Both the position numbers and the translations under genes were made by a program. From the NCBI GenBank assembly GCA_031761405.1, contig JASEVX010000013.1, positions 32,495,035 to 32,559,034 of the forward strand: DNA of 64,000 nt. Direction: 5' to 3'. The DNA comes from Serripes groenlandicus (lineage: Eukaryota; Mollusca; Bivalvia; Cardiida; Cardiidae). How positions within the stretch are numbered: position 1 is the stretch's first letter; every line of letters starts with the position of its first letter. The notes below the pieces were generated by a model. The model made no database searches and was not told where the DNA came from. It saw only the letters and a list, made by a program, of their open reading frames with translations. This document shows, piece after piece, positions 11,505 to 22,800 of this stretch.

Positions 11505-13319
11505 ATGGAAGATTTAACACCAACAAAGCGACATTATTGTACCGTATGCTCACATTATCGAGGGTAAAACGTAAATGGACGTACTGTTTCGTTGCATAGG
11601 TTTCCTACAAATGACAGTGTTAGGAATGCATGGATACGACGAATCAAACTATTGAAAAAGTGCTTCAAACACAACGACTCTCAACGTCTATGTTCTGAAC
11701 ACTTCGTCGGTGGCGAATTTCAGAAGAATATGGTTCCATCGATGTTTGGTGAAAGACGTTTCAACACAACTACCGTAAGCATATGTTCATATTAAAACAA
11801 TTAAATAATAATAAAAAAATAATGAAAAGTGACTTTTTCACAATAAAATTGTAAAGTTTATTAGAAAACCGATGGGTGGGGTTATTTTCTAATTATTTAT
11901 TTTCTTCTCACAATAACATTGTAAAGTTTATTAGAAAACCGATGGGTGTGGGGTAATTTTTCTTATTTCTTTCTTTTGTTGAATTTGTATTCAATATGTA
12001 TTGAACTTTTGTAGATATGGACTTACATTTTTATTTTATTTTAATTTCAGTTGGAAAACATCACTCTAATGGTCATTGACGACAACGTGCAACCATTGGA
12101 GAAGCCAGAGCCCCGTGGACAAACAGTCAACCTCAAAAGTGGCCATACATCGGAGCAAACATCTTTACTGTTTCATGATTATGTGGGTCTAGTTAAAATT
12201 GATGGCATAAATAACACTTTAAATAAGGACTGCCAAACACACATTTGGATTTCAAGTACCTCAGTATGCACACAAACACCAAATACAGATAAATCTGATG
12301 CCTCCACACAAACCGAAATGATCTTTGACGAACATGAAACTTATTATGCCACAAAACTTTGTGACTGTTTACAAAAATCCGAGCCAATCAAAACATTTGC
12401 AAATTCAGGCACACAGTGTAACAAACCAACAGTGACAATCGAAGACATCAACTCTGATGAAAAGTGTATGTTTTACACGGGAGTGCCAAATAAGCAAGTA
12501 TTTTATACGTTGTTTGATGAAATGAGTGATGCATCTAAAAAAACCAAAAGAAATGCATCTAATTCAAATTCAGTAACAGGGCGTCCAAGAAGTCTTCGTC
12601 TAATTGATGAATTTTTCATATCAAAATCTACATGTGGAGTCATATGTGAGAAATGGATTGAATATTTACATTTAAAACTTGCGTTCTTGACCGATTGGCC
12701 AAGCAGAGAACTTGTCAACAAATTTATGCCAAACAAGTTCAGTAGGAAATATCCTAACTGTCGTGTCATAATCGACTGTACAGAATTTTTTACAGAGACA
12801 CCTCAATCTTTGTCAAATAAGTCGTTGATGTTTTCCAGCTACAAGTCCCATATGACTTATAAAGCACTATTAGGTATTAGTCCAGCTGGAATTATTACAT
12901 TTGTGTCAGACTTGTGGTCAGGAAGCATCAGTGACAAACAAATTACAAAACAGTGTGGTATATTGGAGTTATGCGAGAAAGGTGACGCGATTATGGCAGA
13001 CAAGGGATTTTTAATAACAGACTTAACCACGCCCTTAGGGATAGATATGATAATACCTCCATTCAAAACACACCGGTTTTCTAGGAGAGAAGTTGAGGAA
13101 ACGCGTAGAATTGCCAACTTACGCATTGACGTAGAGAGGGCAATGGAACGTGTTAAAAACTTTCGTATACTTAGTGGTGTAATACCAATAACGTTATCAA
13201 AAAGAGTGTCTAAGATGTTAAAAATATGTGTTGATCTTTCAAATCTTCAATTTCCTCTGGTTCATGATGATCCATATTTTTTATATTATTATTGTTTGTT
13301 TGTTATCAAAGCTTTATAG
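11505..13319 (+). pseudogene. THAP-domain DDE_Tnp_4 transposase (broken)
   Basis: Two exons: 11505-11774 (donor ACC|GTAAGC) and 12051-13319 (acceptor TTTAATTTCAG), joined in phase 0. Exon 1 encodes a THAP zinc finger (C12-x2-C15, HRFP motif, C-x2-H in RLCSEHF), which normally binds the transposon ends. Exon 2 has a linker and an RNase H-fold catalytic core with IIDCTEFF, SDLWSGSISD and MADKGF. Near the end come ETRRIANLRIDVERAMERVK and the glutamate of the DDE triad. Two defects are visible. There is an in-frame TAA at 11565-11567 inside the THAP domain. About 20 residues that usually lie between GRPRSLRLIDEFF and SKSTCGV (a helical DNA-binding stretch in this family) also appear deleted in frame. 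The intron (11775-12050) holds a tandem duplication of about 65 bp. Family assignment is strong; inactivity is inferred from the two defects. Confidence 0.85.
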
Positions 13320-13350
13320 CTTTATATAGATATTTCTATAAACCATTATA

Positions 13351-13475
13351 TATCAGTCGGTAGCGACGCGGACTGTCAATCCAAGGGTTATGAGTTCGAA
13401 TCCCGGCTCAGCCAACTTTCTTTCCGACGTTTGACATGCGTCATTTGTCTTTCACCAATGGGCTTAGTCTAGAGA
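13351..13475 (+). mobile_element. SINE fragment with tRNA-like head, plus strand
   Basis: It starts with a tRNA-like stretch (CAGTCGGTAGCGACGCGGAC as box A region, GAGTTCGAATCCCGG as box B) and continues into CTTTCTTTCCGACGTTTGAC and CACCAATGGGCTTAGTC, the body of the SINE at 54256-54550 in opposite orientation. The 3' half is absent. Confidence 0.75.
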
Positions 13476-14245
13476 TTGTGTCAAAACATAGAAAATCTCT
13501 TTATTAAATTGAATGAATAACCTATGACTAAAAGTGGAAAACATTGTGGCAAAAGGAGAAACTGCATGTTTTGTGCAATTTCTTCTTTTGACACTAATTC
13601 TATATGAGAGACAGGGTTAATAATTAAATATTAATTTTAAAAGAATTTACTGTTATAATTCCATTTAACATATATACAAGTGCCCAGTATATATGGAGAC
13701 CTTTAGTACAGGTCATTTAAAGTGCATGGATGGGTGCACCTGAGGTCTCCATTATCATGAAAAGAAATTAGTCCTGACTTTGATGATCAATCGGACAACT
13801 CCAATAAATGAATTGTAATGTAAAAATAAGACAAAAACCTGATTTTCAATTCATATTGTTTACTTTGTTATTAATATTAATTTAATATGAAACGAAATTA
13901 AAATATTTAAAAATACATATTTTTGGTGTTTATATATCATAATGAAAATAAGCAAGTGCTGGCTAAACCTTATCCATATGTAGATCCTCATTGCTGCATA
14001 AACATTGATCAGACAATCATTGCAAACTGTGGAAAAAGTAGAAATTGCTCATTTTGCTAAGGGTCAATTTCTCCTGTTGTCACAATGTTTTCAACTCATT
14101 CCAATGATTATAGGGAAATTATACTTTCAATTTTAGAGATATTCAATAGCAGGTGACTGGTGAGGCTCTAACTCAAAAGTTATTATTAATTGCTCATTAT
14201 AAGCAATAAATCATTTTGCCGCAATGTTTTCTAAAGTGGCCTGCT
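13476..14245. other. Repeat-rich spacer, no gene
   Basis: Contains MITE-like pieces at 13500-13620 and about 14020-14260 (GAAATTGC / GCAATTTC mirrored cores), and a short inverted pair GGAGACCT / AGGTCTCC at about 13698-13758. Confidence 0.5.
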
Positions 14246-14249
14246 GCAG

Positions 14250-14475
14250 TTTTTCAGTCATTTCACGGCAGCCAGTTCATTTATTCTGCGTTTCTTTCCA
14301 AGCAACTGGCTGATTTTCCATATAGACCGTTACCCAATTGGTAGAAGACGAATGACGCGTGTCAAAGTGTTTTTTGTCCATTGTCGGAAAGAAAAAGGGC
14401 CGAGCTGGGGATCAAACTCACAACCCCTCGATTGACAGCTCACATCCATACAGACTGAGCTACCAGGGAAAAGAG
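14250..14475 (-). mobile_element. SINE, minus strand, with tRNA-like head
   Basis: On the minus strand it reads from CTGGTAGCTCAGTCTGTATG (box A region) through GTTTGATCCCCAGCTCGGCC (box B region) into the body with CAATTGGGTAACGG and AGCCAGTTGC, ending at GGCTGCCGTGAAATGACTG. The 3' tail was replaced by the adjoining MITE. Confidence 0.7.
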
Positions 14476-14514
14476 TAAACCCTTTGCCTCATATGACAAT
14501 TCCGCAGTAGACGA

Positions 14515-15085
14515 CTGAAGAAATGTAGTCAAAAAAGGAAAATCTCTATAATTGAATGGATAACCTATGACTAAAAGTGGAAAACTTTGTGGCAAAAGGA
14601 GAAATTGAATATTTTGAGCAATTTCTTCTTTTGTCACTATGTTTTTGAAAAAGCTGTCTGCTGCAGAGGTGCCAGAAAGTGTCTATATGAGGAAAAGGGA
14701 TAAGGAATTATGGTGGAAGGAAAATATCTATAATTGAATGGATAACCTATGACTAAAAGTGGAAAACATTGTGGCAAAAGGAGAAATTGAATATTTTGAG
14801 CAATTTCTTCTTTTGTCACTATGTTTTTGAAAAAGCTGTCTGCTGCAGAGGTGCCAGAAAGTGTCTATATGAGGAAAAGGGATAAGGAATTATGGTGGAA
14901 GGAAAATCTCTATAATTGAATGGATAACCTATGACTAAAAGTGGAAAACATTGTGGCAAAAGGAGAAATTGAATATTTTGAGCAATTTCTTCTTTTGTCA
15001 CTATGTTTTTGAAAAAGCTGTCTGCTCCAGAGGTGCCAGAAAGTGTCTATATGAGGAAAAGGGATAAGGAATTATGGTGGAAGGA
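14515..15085. repeat. Three tandem copies (182 bp) of the CTGCTGCAG MITE family
   Basis: Near-identical units start with GGAAAATCTCTATAATTG, contain GTGGCAAAAGGAGAAATTG and GAGCAATTTCTTCTTTTGTC, and have CTGTCTGCTGCAGAGGTGCC near the end. The period of 182 bp is visible from CACTATGTTTTTG at about 14635, 14817 and 14999. The small minus-strand frames here are read-through of the repeat. Confidence 0.85.
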
Positions 15086-15340
15086 TAAAACATTCATCAA
15101 GACTGTACAAAGAGTTAACCTATACAGAAAACAACAAACATCCTAATATTTTACACAAACAAAATCAAATCAACATTGAAATATCACAATATATTGTAAT
15201 AACTTCTCATGATGGGATCAATAAATGATACATTAAAACAAACTTAAACTAAATAAAAATGAAAAAAGTCAACATTGAACTATTTTTTTACAGTTTGTCA
15301 CTAAGTAGACTACTTTAAAGTCTGGATGATTTGTTTGCGT

Positions 15341-16480
15341 TTAATCATATAAACATTTTCCTCTTTGCACACGACATGAGAAAAGTTCAGGGAGAACAAA
15401 CTTCTGATAAAATTCGATGACTTTAACAAGACAATCTTGCCAAAATTGTTCATTGAACGAAATCCGTTCAATATGTATATCGGATAATGTCCAAATCACG
15501 AAGTCACACCATGATGAGTTTGTAAGAGCCATCTGGGCTTGCACTTGATAATAGTAATTATGATTACGTTTAAGCTGAACTTGGTCCTTGTTTATTTCAC
15601 AACAGAATTGAGAATCTTTGGAAGCATCATCAATTTTGGAAAGTCTCCATTTAAATGGACACTTGACCTCTAGAACACCATTTTGGCCATTATCGTTCAC
15701 TAAACCATCCGGACTGGAACCAAGAAATGGGATGTCGGTTTTAACATATAGTCCCGTATCAGTTACAGATATCTTATGACCAGCATCCTTTTTAACTAGT
15801 ACATACTTCCGTCTAGCTGCTGGTTCATGGTCACGTCCCCATTTAACACTCGCGTTTGAAAAGCGATTATAACCCATGACAGTTTTAATGACACTTACTG
15901 GTTCACTGTTTTTACATTTACATATCGCACCAAAGTTGGGTGATGTAACACGACCGATACGGGCTTTCTTCCAAAGCTTATTCTTAATTTGTCCACGAGT
16001 AATTTTTTCAGTCTTTTTACAATCGTCATCAGACAAACGTTGATTACTGCTATAAGATTGAAAAAAGTCTCTGCATTTCTCACTGTCTAGTTTAACGCTG
16101 TCTGCATAATTAAATGTTATGTTGTGTATTTCTGGTAACTGTTGTTTCGGATCTTTAATCAAAACTGTTTCTGGTCGTGTTAATAACCATGCAGCATGTG
16201 GTGCACATTGCCTCAATTTACTAGCAAAGTTTTTAATGTTCACTTGTGTCACGGTTAAAACAGTTTCTTTTGATGGTGACTTTTCTACAATGGAATTTTG
16301 AACCTCTGGAGTCCATTTACACTTTTTAAATGTTATGTCCTGTGATTTTTGTGGGCTCAGTTTTAGTTTGCGCGGTTGATTCCATTTACACGTGTTTGAT
16401 GTAGACGCATGGAGACCTTCTTTCTTTTTTTCTGTAATGTCAATCAGTCCATGGAGTACTGCCGCTATATGTGACTGTGA
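15341..16480 (-). CDS. YqaJ-type nuclease exon (3' exon of SAP/SWIM/YqaJ gene)
   Basis: A terminal exon of about 378 codons ending in TAA at 15341-15343. It probably begins at 16480 or 16474, after CTCAG or TCACAG. Its first residues S-H-I-A-A-V-L-H-G-L match the C-terminal half of a SWIM zinc finger, whose other half lies in the exon at 32568-33175. A linker with CKWNQPRKLK follows. Then comes a YqaJ/lambda-exonuclease-like PD-(D/E)xK core: GRVTSPNFG, SSPDGLV (acidic residue), GVLEVKCPF (E-x-K) and YYYQVQAQMAL (Q-x-Q), all retained. The frame is open throughout. YqaJ proteins are 5'-3' DNA exonucleases of phage-type recombination systems. In ISL2EU transposons the partner protein is thought to process DNA ends during transposition. 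The distant 5' exon and the missing SWIM cysteine leave the complete gene model uncertain. Confidence 0.75.
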   Translation of the reverse strand, partial: SQSHIAAVLHGLIDITEKKKEGLHASTSNTCKWNQPRKLKLSPQKSQDITFKKCKWTPEVQNSIVEKSPSKETVLTVTQVNIKNFASKLRQCAPHAAWLLTRPETVLIKDPKQQLPEIHNITFNYADSVKLDSEKCRDFFQSYSSNQRLSDDDCKKTEKITRGQIKNKLWKKARIGRVTSPNFGAICKCKNSEPVSVIKTVMGYNRFSNASVKWGRDHEPAARRKYVLVKKDAGHKISVTDTGLYVKTDIPFLGSSPDGLVNDNGQNGVLEVKCPFKWRLSKIDDASKDSQFCCEINKDQVQLKRNHNYYYQVQAQMALTNSSWCDFVIWTLSDIHIERISFNEQFWQDCLVKVIEFYQKFVLPELFSCRVQRGKCLYD

Positions 16481-16489
16481 CTGAGAAAA

Positions 16490-16800
16490 TGGGGCCAAAT
16501 GAGCAAAATTTACTTTTTGAGTTGTTTGCATATTTTCAAAGTAGATTATCTTATATGCATGGAAAAAAAAAATTGGAGCTCAATCTCTATTCTTTCTTTG
16601 TAAAAAAAATGTTTTTGCAGCATAGGTGTCACTGAGAAAATGGGGCCAAAATGAGAAAAAAAATCTTTTTTAGTTGTTTGCATATTTTCAATGTAGAATA
16701 TCTTATATGCATAGGAAAACAAATTGGGAGCTCAATCTCTATTCTTTTTTGGTATAAAACATGTTTTTGCAACATAGGTGTGAGAGATATACAGACAATA
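16490..16800. repeat. Tandem duplication of about 130 bp upstream of the YqaJ exon
   Basis: CACTGAGAAAATGGGGCCAA, then TTTGCATATTTTCAA, TATCTTATATGCAT and GGAGCTCAATCTCTATTCTT occur twice (from about 16478 and again from about 16631). The duplicated part includes the CTCAG splice-acceptor region read on the minus strand. Confidence 0.75.
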
Positions 16801-17239
16801 AATCATGCAAAAACCCGTTTTTTAATAGATTGTTCACATGTATAAAACTAAATCCTGATCAACAATAAACAAAACACTGCTATGTGAATTTACCCCATTT
16901 TAACATTTAAGTAATCAATAAGACTTAAAACAAATAAGGACAACATGTTGCCATGGTAACCAATTAGGATACAGTGTAAAAAGCTTGGTTCTGACTGAAT
17001 TTTTACCAAATTAGCATGAAATACCTCATAAATTAAATAGCAAGTAGTTCTACCCACATGCATTTTCCTTGAATAGCCCTAAATAGAAAGGAATGATTTT
17101 TACTCACTGCATAAAGGCTTTCGCTCATACAACAAAATTGAATTGTTTACCTGTGACGAACAACAGCTGTCGGAGTTCAGCGCGCTCGACTATTCCACCG
17201 CTTATTTAAGTTACTGAGATAATGGACTCTAATGTAGTT

Positions 17240-18137
17240 GCATGCAAAAACATTAACCACAATTTCTTAAAGGGTGATAATTTGCATTATATGCAGGATA
17301 GAGTTATTTAACTTGATTATTTTCATAGGTGTGATGGTTAGGAAGGGTTCTATAACGTCTCAATGGAATGCATCAAGTAGTTAACAAGATATGGTTTCTT
17401 AATGTAGTTGCACGCAAACATTTTACCATAATTTCTAATTAAAAAAAGGACAACAATTTGCACCATATGCAGGATAGAGTTATTTTAATTGGTTGTGTTT
17501 ATAGTTGTGAAATTGGGAAAGGTTGTATAAAGTCTCAATAAAATGCTTCAGTTGTTACAGAGATTACCGGTACTCTCTAAATAAAGTTGCAAAACTTTAA
17601 CCAGAATGTCTAAGTCCAAAAAGGGCCATAACTTGCATAAAATGCTAGATAGAGTTATCGTACTTGTTTGTTTACATAGGTATGATGGTTGGGAAGGTCT
17701 GTTAGAGTTTCAATGCAATGCATCTAGTAGTTACTAGGATATGGTCTCTTAATGTAGTCGCATGCAAAACTTTAACCAGAATTTTATAAGTCCAAAAAGA
17801 GCCATAACTTGCATAAAATGCAGGATAGAGTTATTTAACTTGAAAGACAACATATGTGTGATAGTTGGGAAGGGTTGTATAAAGTTTCAAAGCAATGCAT
17901 AAAGTAAATACTAGGATATCGACTCTTAATGAAGTTGCATGAAAAACTTTACCCAATTTCTAGTTAAAAAAGGGCCATAAATTGCAAAATATACTGGATA
18001 GAGTTATCATACTTGATTGTTTACATAGATGTGATAGTTGAGTAAGGTTGTAGAAAGTTTCAATGCAATGCATCAAGTAAATACTGAGATATGGACTCTT
18101 AATTTAGTTGCACGCAAAACTTTAACCAGAATTTCTA
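17240..18137. repeat. Tandem repeat of about 175 bp
   Basis: Five to six imperfect units. Each has GGGCCATAACTTGCATAAAA, GGATAGAGTTATTTAACTTG, GTGATAGTTGGGAAGGTTGT and AATGCATCAAGTAG. The same unit resumes at about 19046-19200, so an insertion (18138-19045) split the array. The whole field lies in the large intron between the SAP/SWIM exon and the YqaJ exon. Confidence 0.8.
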
Positions 18138-19045
18138 AGTAAACAAGATGTGTTTGTGAAACACTGATGCCCCCGAATGGCAACATCTAGGTCAAAGGTC
18201 AAGGTGGCCAGGTCAAAAATGTTGGTACTGACAAAAAAAATCTAGAATGGCAACATCTAGGTCAAAGGTCAAGGTCGAAAGGTGAACAATTTTGGTATTG
18301 ACAGAAAGGTCATGTCACAAAGTATACACATGTGAAATATGGTAGCCGTACCTGTTATGGTTCAAAAGTAGTGGTCAAGGTTAAAGTTTTTTTCGAGAAT
18401 GGCAACATCTAGGTCAAAGGTCAAGGTCGCAAGGTGAAAATTGTTGGTGCTGACAGAAAGGTCATGTCACAAGCTGTTATGGTTCAAAAGTAGTGGTCAA
18501 TGTTAAAGGTTTTTTTGAGAATGGCAACATCTAGGTCAAAGGTCAAGGTCGCAAGGTTAAAAATGTTGGTACTGACAGAAAGGTCATGTCACAAGGAATA
18601 CACATGTGAAATATGGTAGCCGTACCTGTTATGGTTCAACAGTAATGGCCAAGGTTAAAGTTTTTTTTGAGAATGGCAACATCTAGGTCAAAGGTCAAGG
18701 TCGCAAGGTCAAACATGTTGGTACTGACAGAAAGGTCATGTCACAAGGAATACACATGTGAAATATGGTAGCCGTACCTATTATGGTTCAAAAGTAGTGG
18801 TCAAGGTTAAAGGTTTTTTTGTGCAGACAGACAGACAGACAGACGTGCAGAGGTCAAGGTCGCAAGGTCAAAAATGTTGGTACTGACAGAAAGGTCATGT
18901 CACAAGGAATACACATGTGAAATATGGTAGCCATCCTGTTATGGTTCAAAAGTAGTGGTCAAGGTTAAAGGTTTTTTTGTGCAGACAGACAGACGTGCAG
19001 ACAGGCCAAAAACTATATGCCCACCGAATCTATGATTCCGGGGGC
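18138..19045. mobile_element. AGGTCA-rich non-autonomous element inserted in the 175-bp array
   Basis: It interrupts the 175-bp repeat. Near the left end is GATGCCCCCGAATG and near the right end GATTCCGGGGGCAT, which form an imperfect inverted pair. Inside are repeated modules with AGGTCAAAGGTCAAGGTCG, TTGGTACTGACAGAAAGGTC, CACATGTGAAATATGGTAGC and GTTATGGTTCAAAAGTAGTG, then two CAGACAGACAGAC stretches. No coding frame. Class unknown. Confidence 0.65.
18189..18697 (+). promoter_or_regulatory. Five perfect DR1 motifs (AGGTCA-A-AGGTCA)
   Basis: Exact AGGTCAAAGGTCA at 18189-18201, 18259-18271, 18411-18423, 18533-18545 and 18685-18697. In the last four an overlapping AGGTCG follows. DR1 is the classical site for RXR, HNF4 and PPAR-type nuclear receptors. 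Whether any receptor binds here is untested. Confidence 0.5.
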
Positions 19046-19200
19046 ATAAAAAGGGCCATAACTTGCATAAAATGCAGGATAGAGTTATCTAACTTAATAA
19101 TCTACATAGGTGATAATGTGGAAGGGTTGTAGAACGTTTCAATGAAATACATGTAGTATTTTTAAAAGTACTTGCATGCAAAACATTAACAAAAGTGTGA
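19046..19200. repeat. Resumed 175-bp repeat unit
   Basis: GGGCCATAACTTGCATAAAATGC reappears directly after the AGGTCA element and continues about one unit. Confidence 0.7.
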
Positions 19201-19245
19201 CGTTGACGCCAGGATGAGTAGTATAGCTCTCATATTCTTCGAATA

Positions 19246-19860
19246 GTCGAGCTAAAAATGGATAACAAAGTGTCAAAAGGAGAAATTGCATGTTTTGTGC
19301 AATTTCTTCTTTTATCACAATGTTTTCAAAAAGCTGTCTGCTGCTAAGGCATCAGAAAGCAATGTTAACAATGTTAATAGTACAAGTAATAAATTAACCT
19401 AAAAATATACTAACCTCACAAAGAAATTAAAACAACAGATCAAAACAAATGTACATTTCATCAAAGATTTATACAACTTTAATCCTTCTTCACTTACAAC
19501 GACTCTGTAGCAGACAACTTTGAAAAAAGATATGACAATTTTGGGAAAAATTTTCCACATGCATATGAGGCATCTATATGTTGGAAAGGGTTAATTATCT
19601 TAAATTGGAATAAATAACTGATGATCAAATTTCTTTCCTCTGCTTTTCACACATACAACACATTTGCAGCAGATGCATTTGATACATCCAGACAAAGAAT
19701 ATGATAACTACCTTGAAGTGAAAAGAGTTGAATACATTGTGGCAAAAGAACATTATGAGTAATTTCTACTTCTGCCACAATAATTTCAATAATTGTTTGC
19801 TGTGAATGCCCCAATAAGTGCCTGAATGTGGGAAAAGGTTAACAAAGTTAATAAGTCACT
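19246..19860. repeat. Cluster of CTGCTGCAG-family MITE relics
   Basis: At least three partial copies: 19246-19400 (mirrored GAAATTGCATGTTTTGTGCAATTTC core), 19490-19600 and 19620-19860. They sit just downstream of the stop codon of the DUF7869-like gene. Confidence 0.6.
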
Positions 19861-19885
19861 TAGAACAAAAAACAGTAAAGTTATT

Positions 19886-22800
19886 TTACATCAACAGTGA
19901 TTGTTTTCTCTTTTGATTGACAGTGTTAAGTGATCTAGTCTCAGGAGGAATTCCAGAAACCTGTTTAGGAGCTATTGGTTTTGGACAACATAAGTCTTTG
20001 GCACATGTAGAGGAACAGAAACCTCTGATTTGCTCATACAAATACCACTGCCTCTGTAGATCTAGTCCTGACTGTGGCATAGGTTCTGGCATGGCTGGAG
20101 TTAAACAAACACCCTTCTTTAATATGTTGACATCCACTGGTGGGGAGTCAGTCAAAACTTTACACTGCACTATTCCTGGTCTGTCTGATCTCATTGTGAA
20201 GTGATGAAACTTGGACAAATTTTTCAATGGTTTAAAATACTGTGATAGATAAAGTTTCCACTGCAGAAACAAAACTGGTTTCTGTTCATCATTTACCAAT
20301 TGAGGGATGTTGTGGCCATTTCGTGAAGAATCCCTCACCGTCTGTGCTACCTGACCCATAGTTTCTGCATTTGAGTTACGCCACCTTAAAGAATAATTTT
20401 ATTAATTATTTAACCCTTTCAAACAAACAGGGGCTTTTTGATGCCTTTTTTATACCTGCTTCATTTAAATGTCTCATTTTTCCACTATGTTTCCAATTGT
20501 ATTCAATTGTTGTTCTTACATTTAAGGATAATTTTCATATTATCTAATTAATGTTTTCAAAGCCTTCTGCTGCAGATTTGTTGGAAAACAATAAATCATT
20601 TATAAAGTTGTAAAAGTTCAGAAAAACAGTTTATAACTTTTTGCACTAAAATACCTGCTACATTTACCACATGTTGCAGGTTGAGTACACAAAAGACAAA
20701 TACATGTACTTGGTTATTTAATTGATTACCAGACCAGTACAGTCAATATCAGGATGGAGGAACAAATCATGTTTGATCTTAATCATTCTACTGTCTTCAA
20801 TGGCATTTGTGTTTATTTAAAGCAATCAGTATTTGTAACTACAAGGTATTATCAAACTAACACATGTTCAATGTTCATTGATAAATGTATGAAAATTTAC
20901 CTGCATTTCCAGACACCAAAGTGCCAGTCTGGGTGAAATTTAGTGTGGCCAGTTATCATCATTGCCAGTTCTAACTGCTGGTGTAGTCCTGAAAAAAATA
21001 TATGCTTACTTAAAATATCAGTATCATGTGAAAAAATAACAAAGTGTTGAAATCCTCAAACACTATATTTTCCTGTTAGAGTGTAAGTTTATAAATTGTA
21101 TGAATGAATAGAGTATAAGGGGTCATCAGTCTCATTGCAAACAAATTGTTCATATTAAAGACTGAGACAGTCAACATTAAAACCTAATATTTATAAGTGG
21201 TGATTTTTTTTAATCCTATAATATAATTTTTAAAATCACAATTTCGTTTTTGAAACATGAAAGAAATATAAATCTTAATAGATCAAGTATTGGTTAATAA
21301 AAGTTTTAATCCTGGACAATCAATGGGAATTTTTGCTTTCAATGACAAGAATTTCAATGAAACATTAAATTGTAGGTTTCATACAATTAAATATTATCTA
21401 TTACAATTATTACATTAATACTTTCCTGACTGTTCTATGTAGTATTTGTTATCTATGGCATAAGATGATTAGACAGTCTCCTTGTAAAACAGCTCAGACT
21501 TACCAGTCATGACTCTCCACATTGCATACTGGACCACTACATTATTCTTATTTTGACCACAGCAGTTATCAAAGTGGATGCATGCATCTGATTCCCCAAG
21601 ACCATAATATTGAAAGTAGTGATGAACCATGTTGACCACACTATTCGCCCCTTTCCCTTTTGACTCAGCTTCATCAACAAGGTAAAATGTCTGTCTCCCT
21701 GCAAAAGTAGTGAAATGAAGAAAATCAACAATTTGAACACAATTTTTCCCCTGCATAGAATTATGGAGGTTGCTATCTCTCAAATATGAAATGAATGCAA
21801 GTAGGAATTAAGTAATTATTTAATAAAAGAGGGAAAAAATTTGCAAAAATACATATCAATAGTATAAACTACTTTAGACACACACATTTTCATTCATAAA
21901 TAGATTTTATGCATGCATAAAAGTATTTATGGTATTGGGGACCCGTTTTTATCTGGAGCGGTTACTCCCAACTGAGTGGGGGGTAGACTGGCGGTCCTGG
22001 CCACCTGCGAGTCACGTGATGATGCACGATGACATTGCTGCAACGTATTACGTAATATGACGTAATGCGACGGGTGTCGGCCAATCGCTGGTGGGGGTGC
22101 CCGGAGCGGCTAGTCAGCTACCTCCTTTCTCGGAGAGCAGACTTCCTTTGTTTTAAACAAAATTACGTTGTGAAGAGGGAATTCTGTTTTTTAATACTTT
22201 TGCATTTAATTAATGCCATTTATTGTCACTTTCGTGATTGGATTTTAACATTTATTTGTTCTACACAAGTGACAATCAACGTTACAGTACGTATTTTGTT
22301 AGGAATATTAATTAATTCCTCGTAATTTGTGTTTTTCAAACATCCCTGGCAGGACGGTTTACATTGGAATCTAAGAACTTTAGAAGAAATGGCGGCTGTG
22401 AAGATTCATGTTTTTGGACACTCTTTTGTGCATCGCCTCAAGCGTTTTATTTCGGACTCTACTAACATACGCTATGATCTGGGTCTACGACAATCAGTGC
22501 TTGTGCAGTACTCAGGATTTCCAGGTGCAAAAATAAACACGTTACACGAACATTTAGATGTGATCGAAGATTTTGCTCCTGATATTGTAGTGCTTATGAT
22601 TGGGACAAATGACATTTATTCGGAATTTAACACACCTTCTGATGTTGCTAGTGACATTGTGACTTTAGTGGGAAAACTTGTGACGAAACACAGAGTACAG
22701 TATGTTATAGTCGGTCAGATTCTTCACCGAGCGCCATCCGTTTTTACACGATATCCGGTCGATCTCGAATGGTTCAACTGCAGAGTTGACGCCACAAATC

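Noticed and set aside
13351..13420. Possible tRNA gene; similar heads at 14400-14475, 39280-39345 and 54470-54545
   Set aside because: Box A and B are present, but the stems do not form a complete cloverleaf and each head is fused to a SINE body.
14440..15001. Three related 60-65 aa minus-strand frames
   Set aside because: They coincide with the 182-bp MITE tandem units and share sequence only because the DNA repeats.
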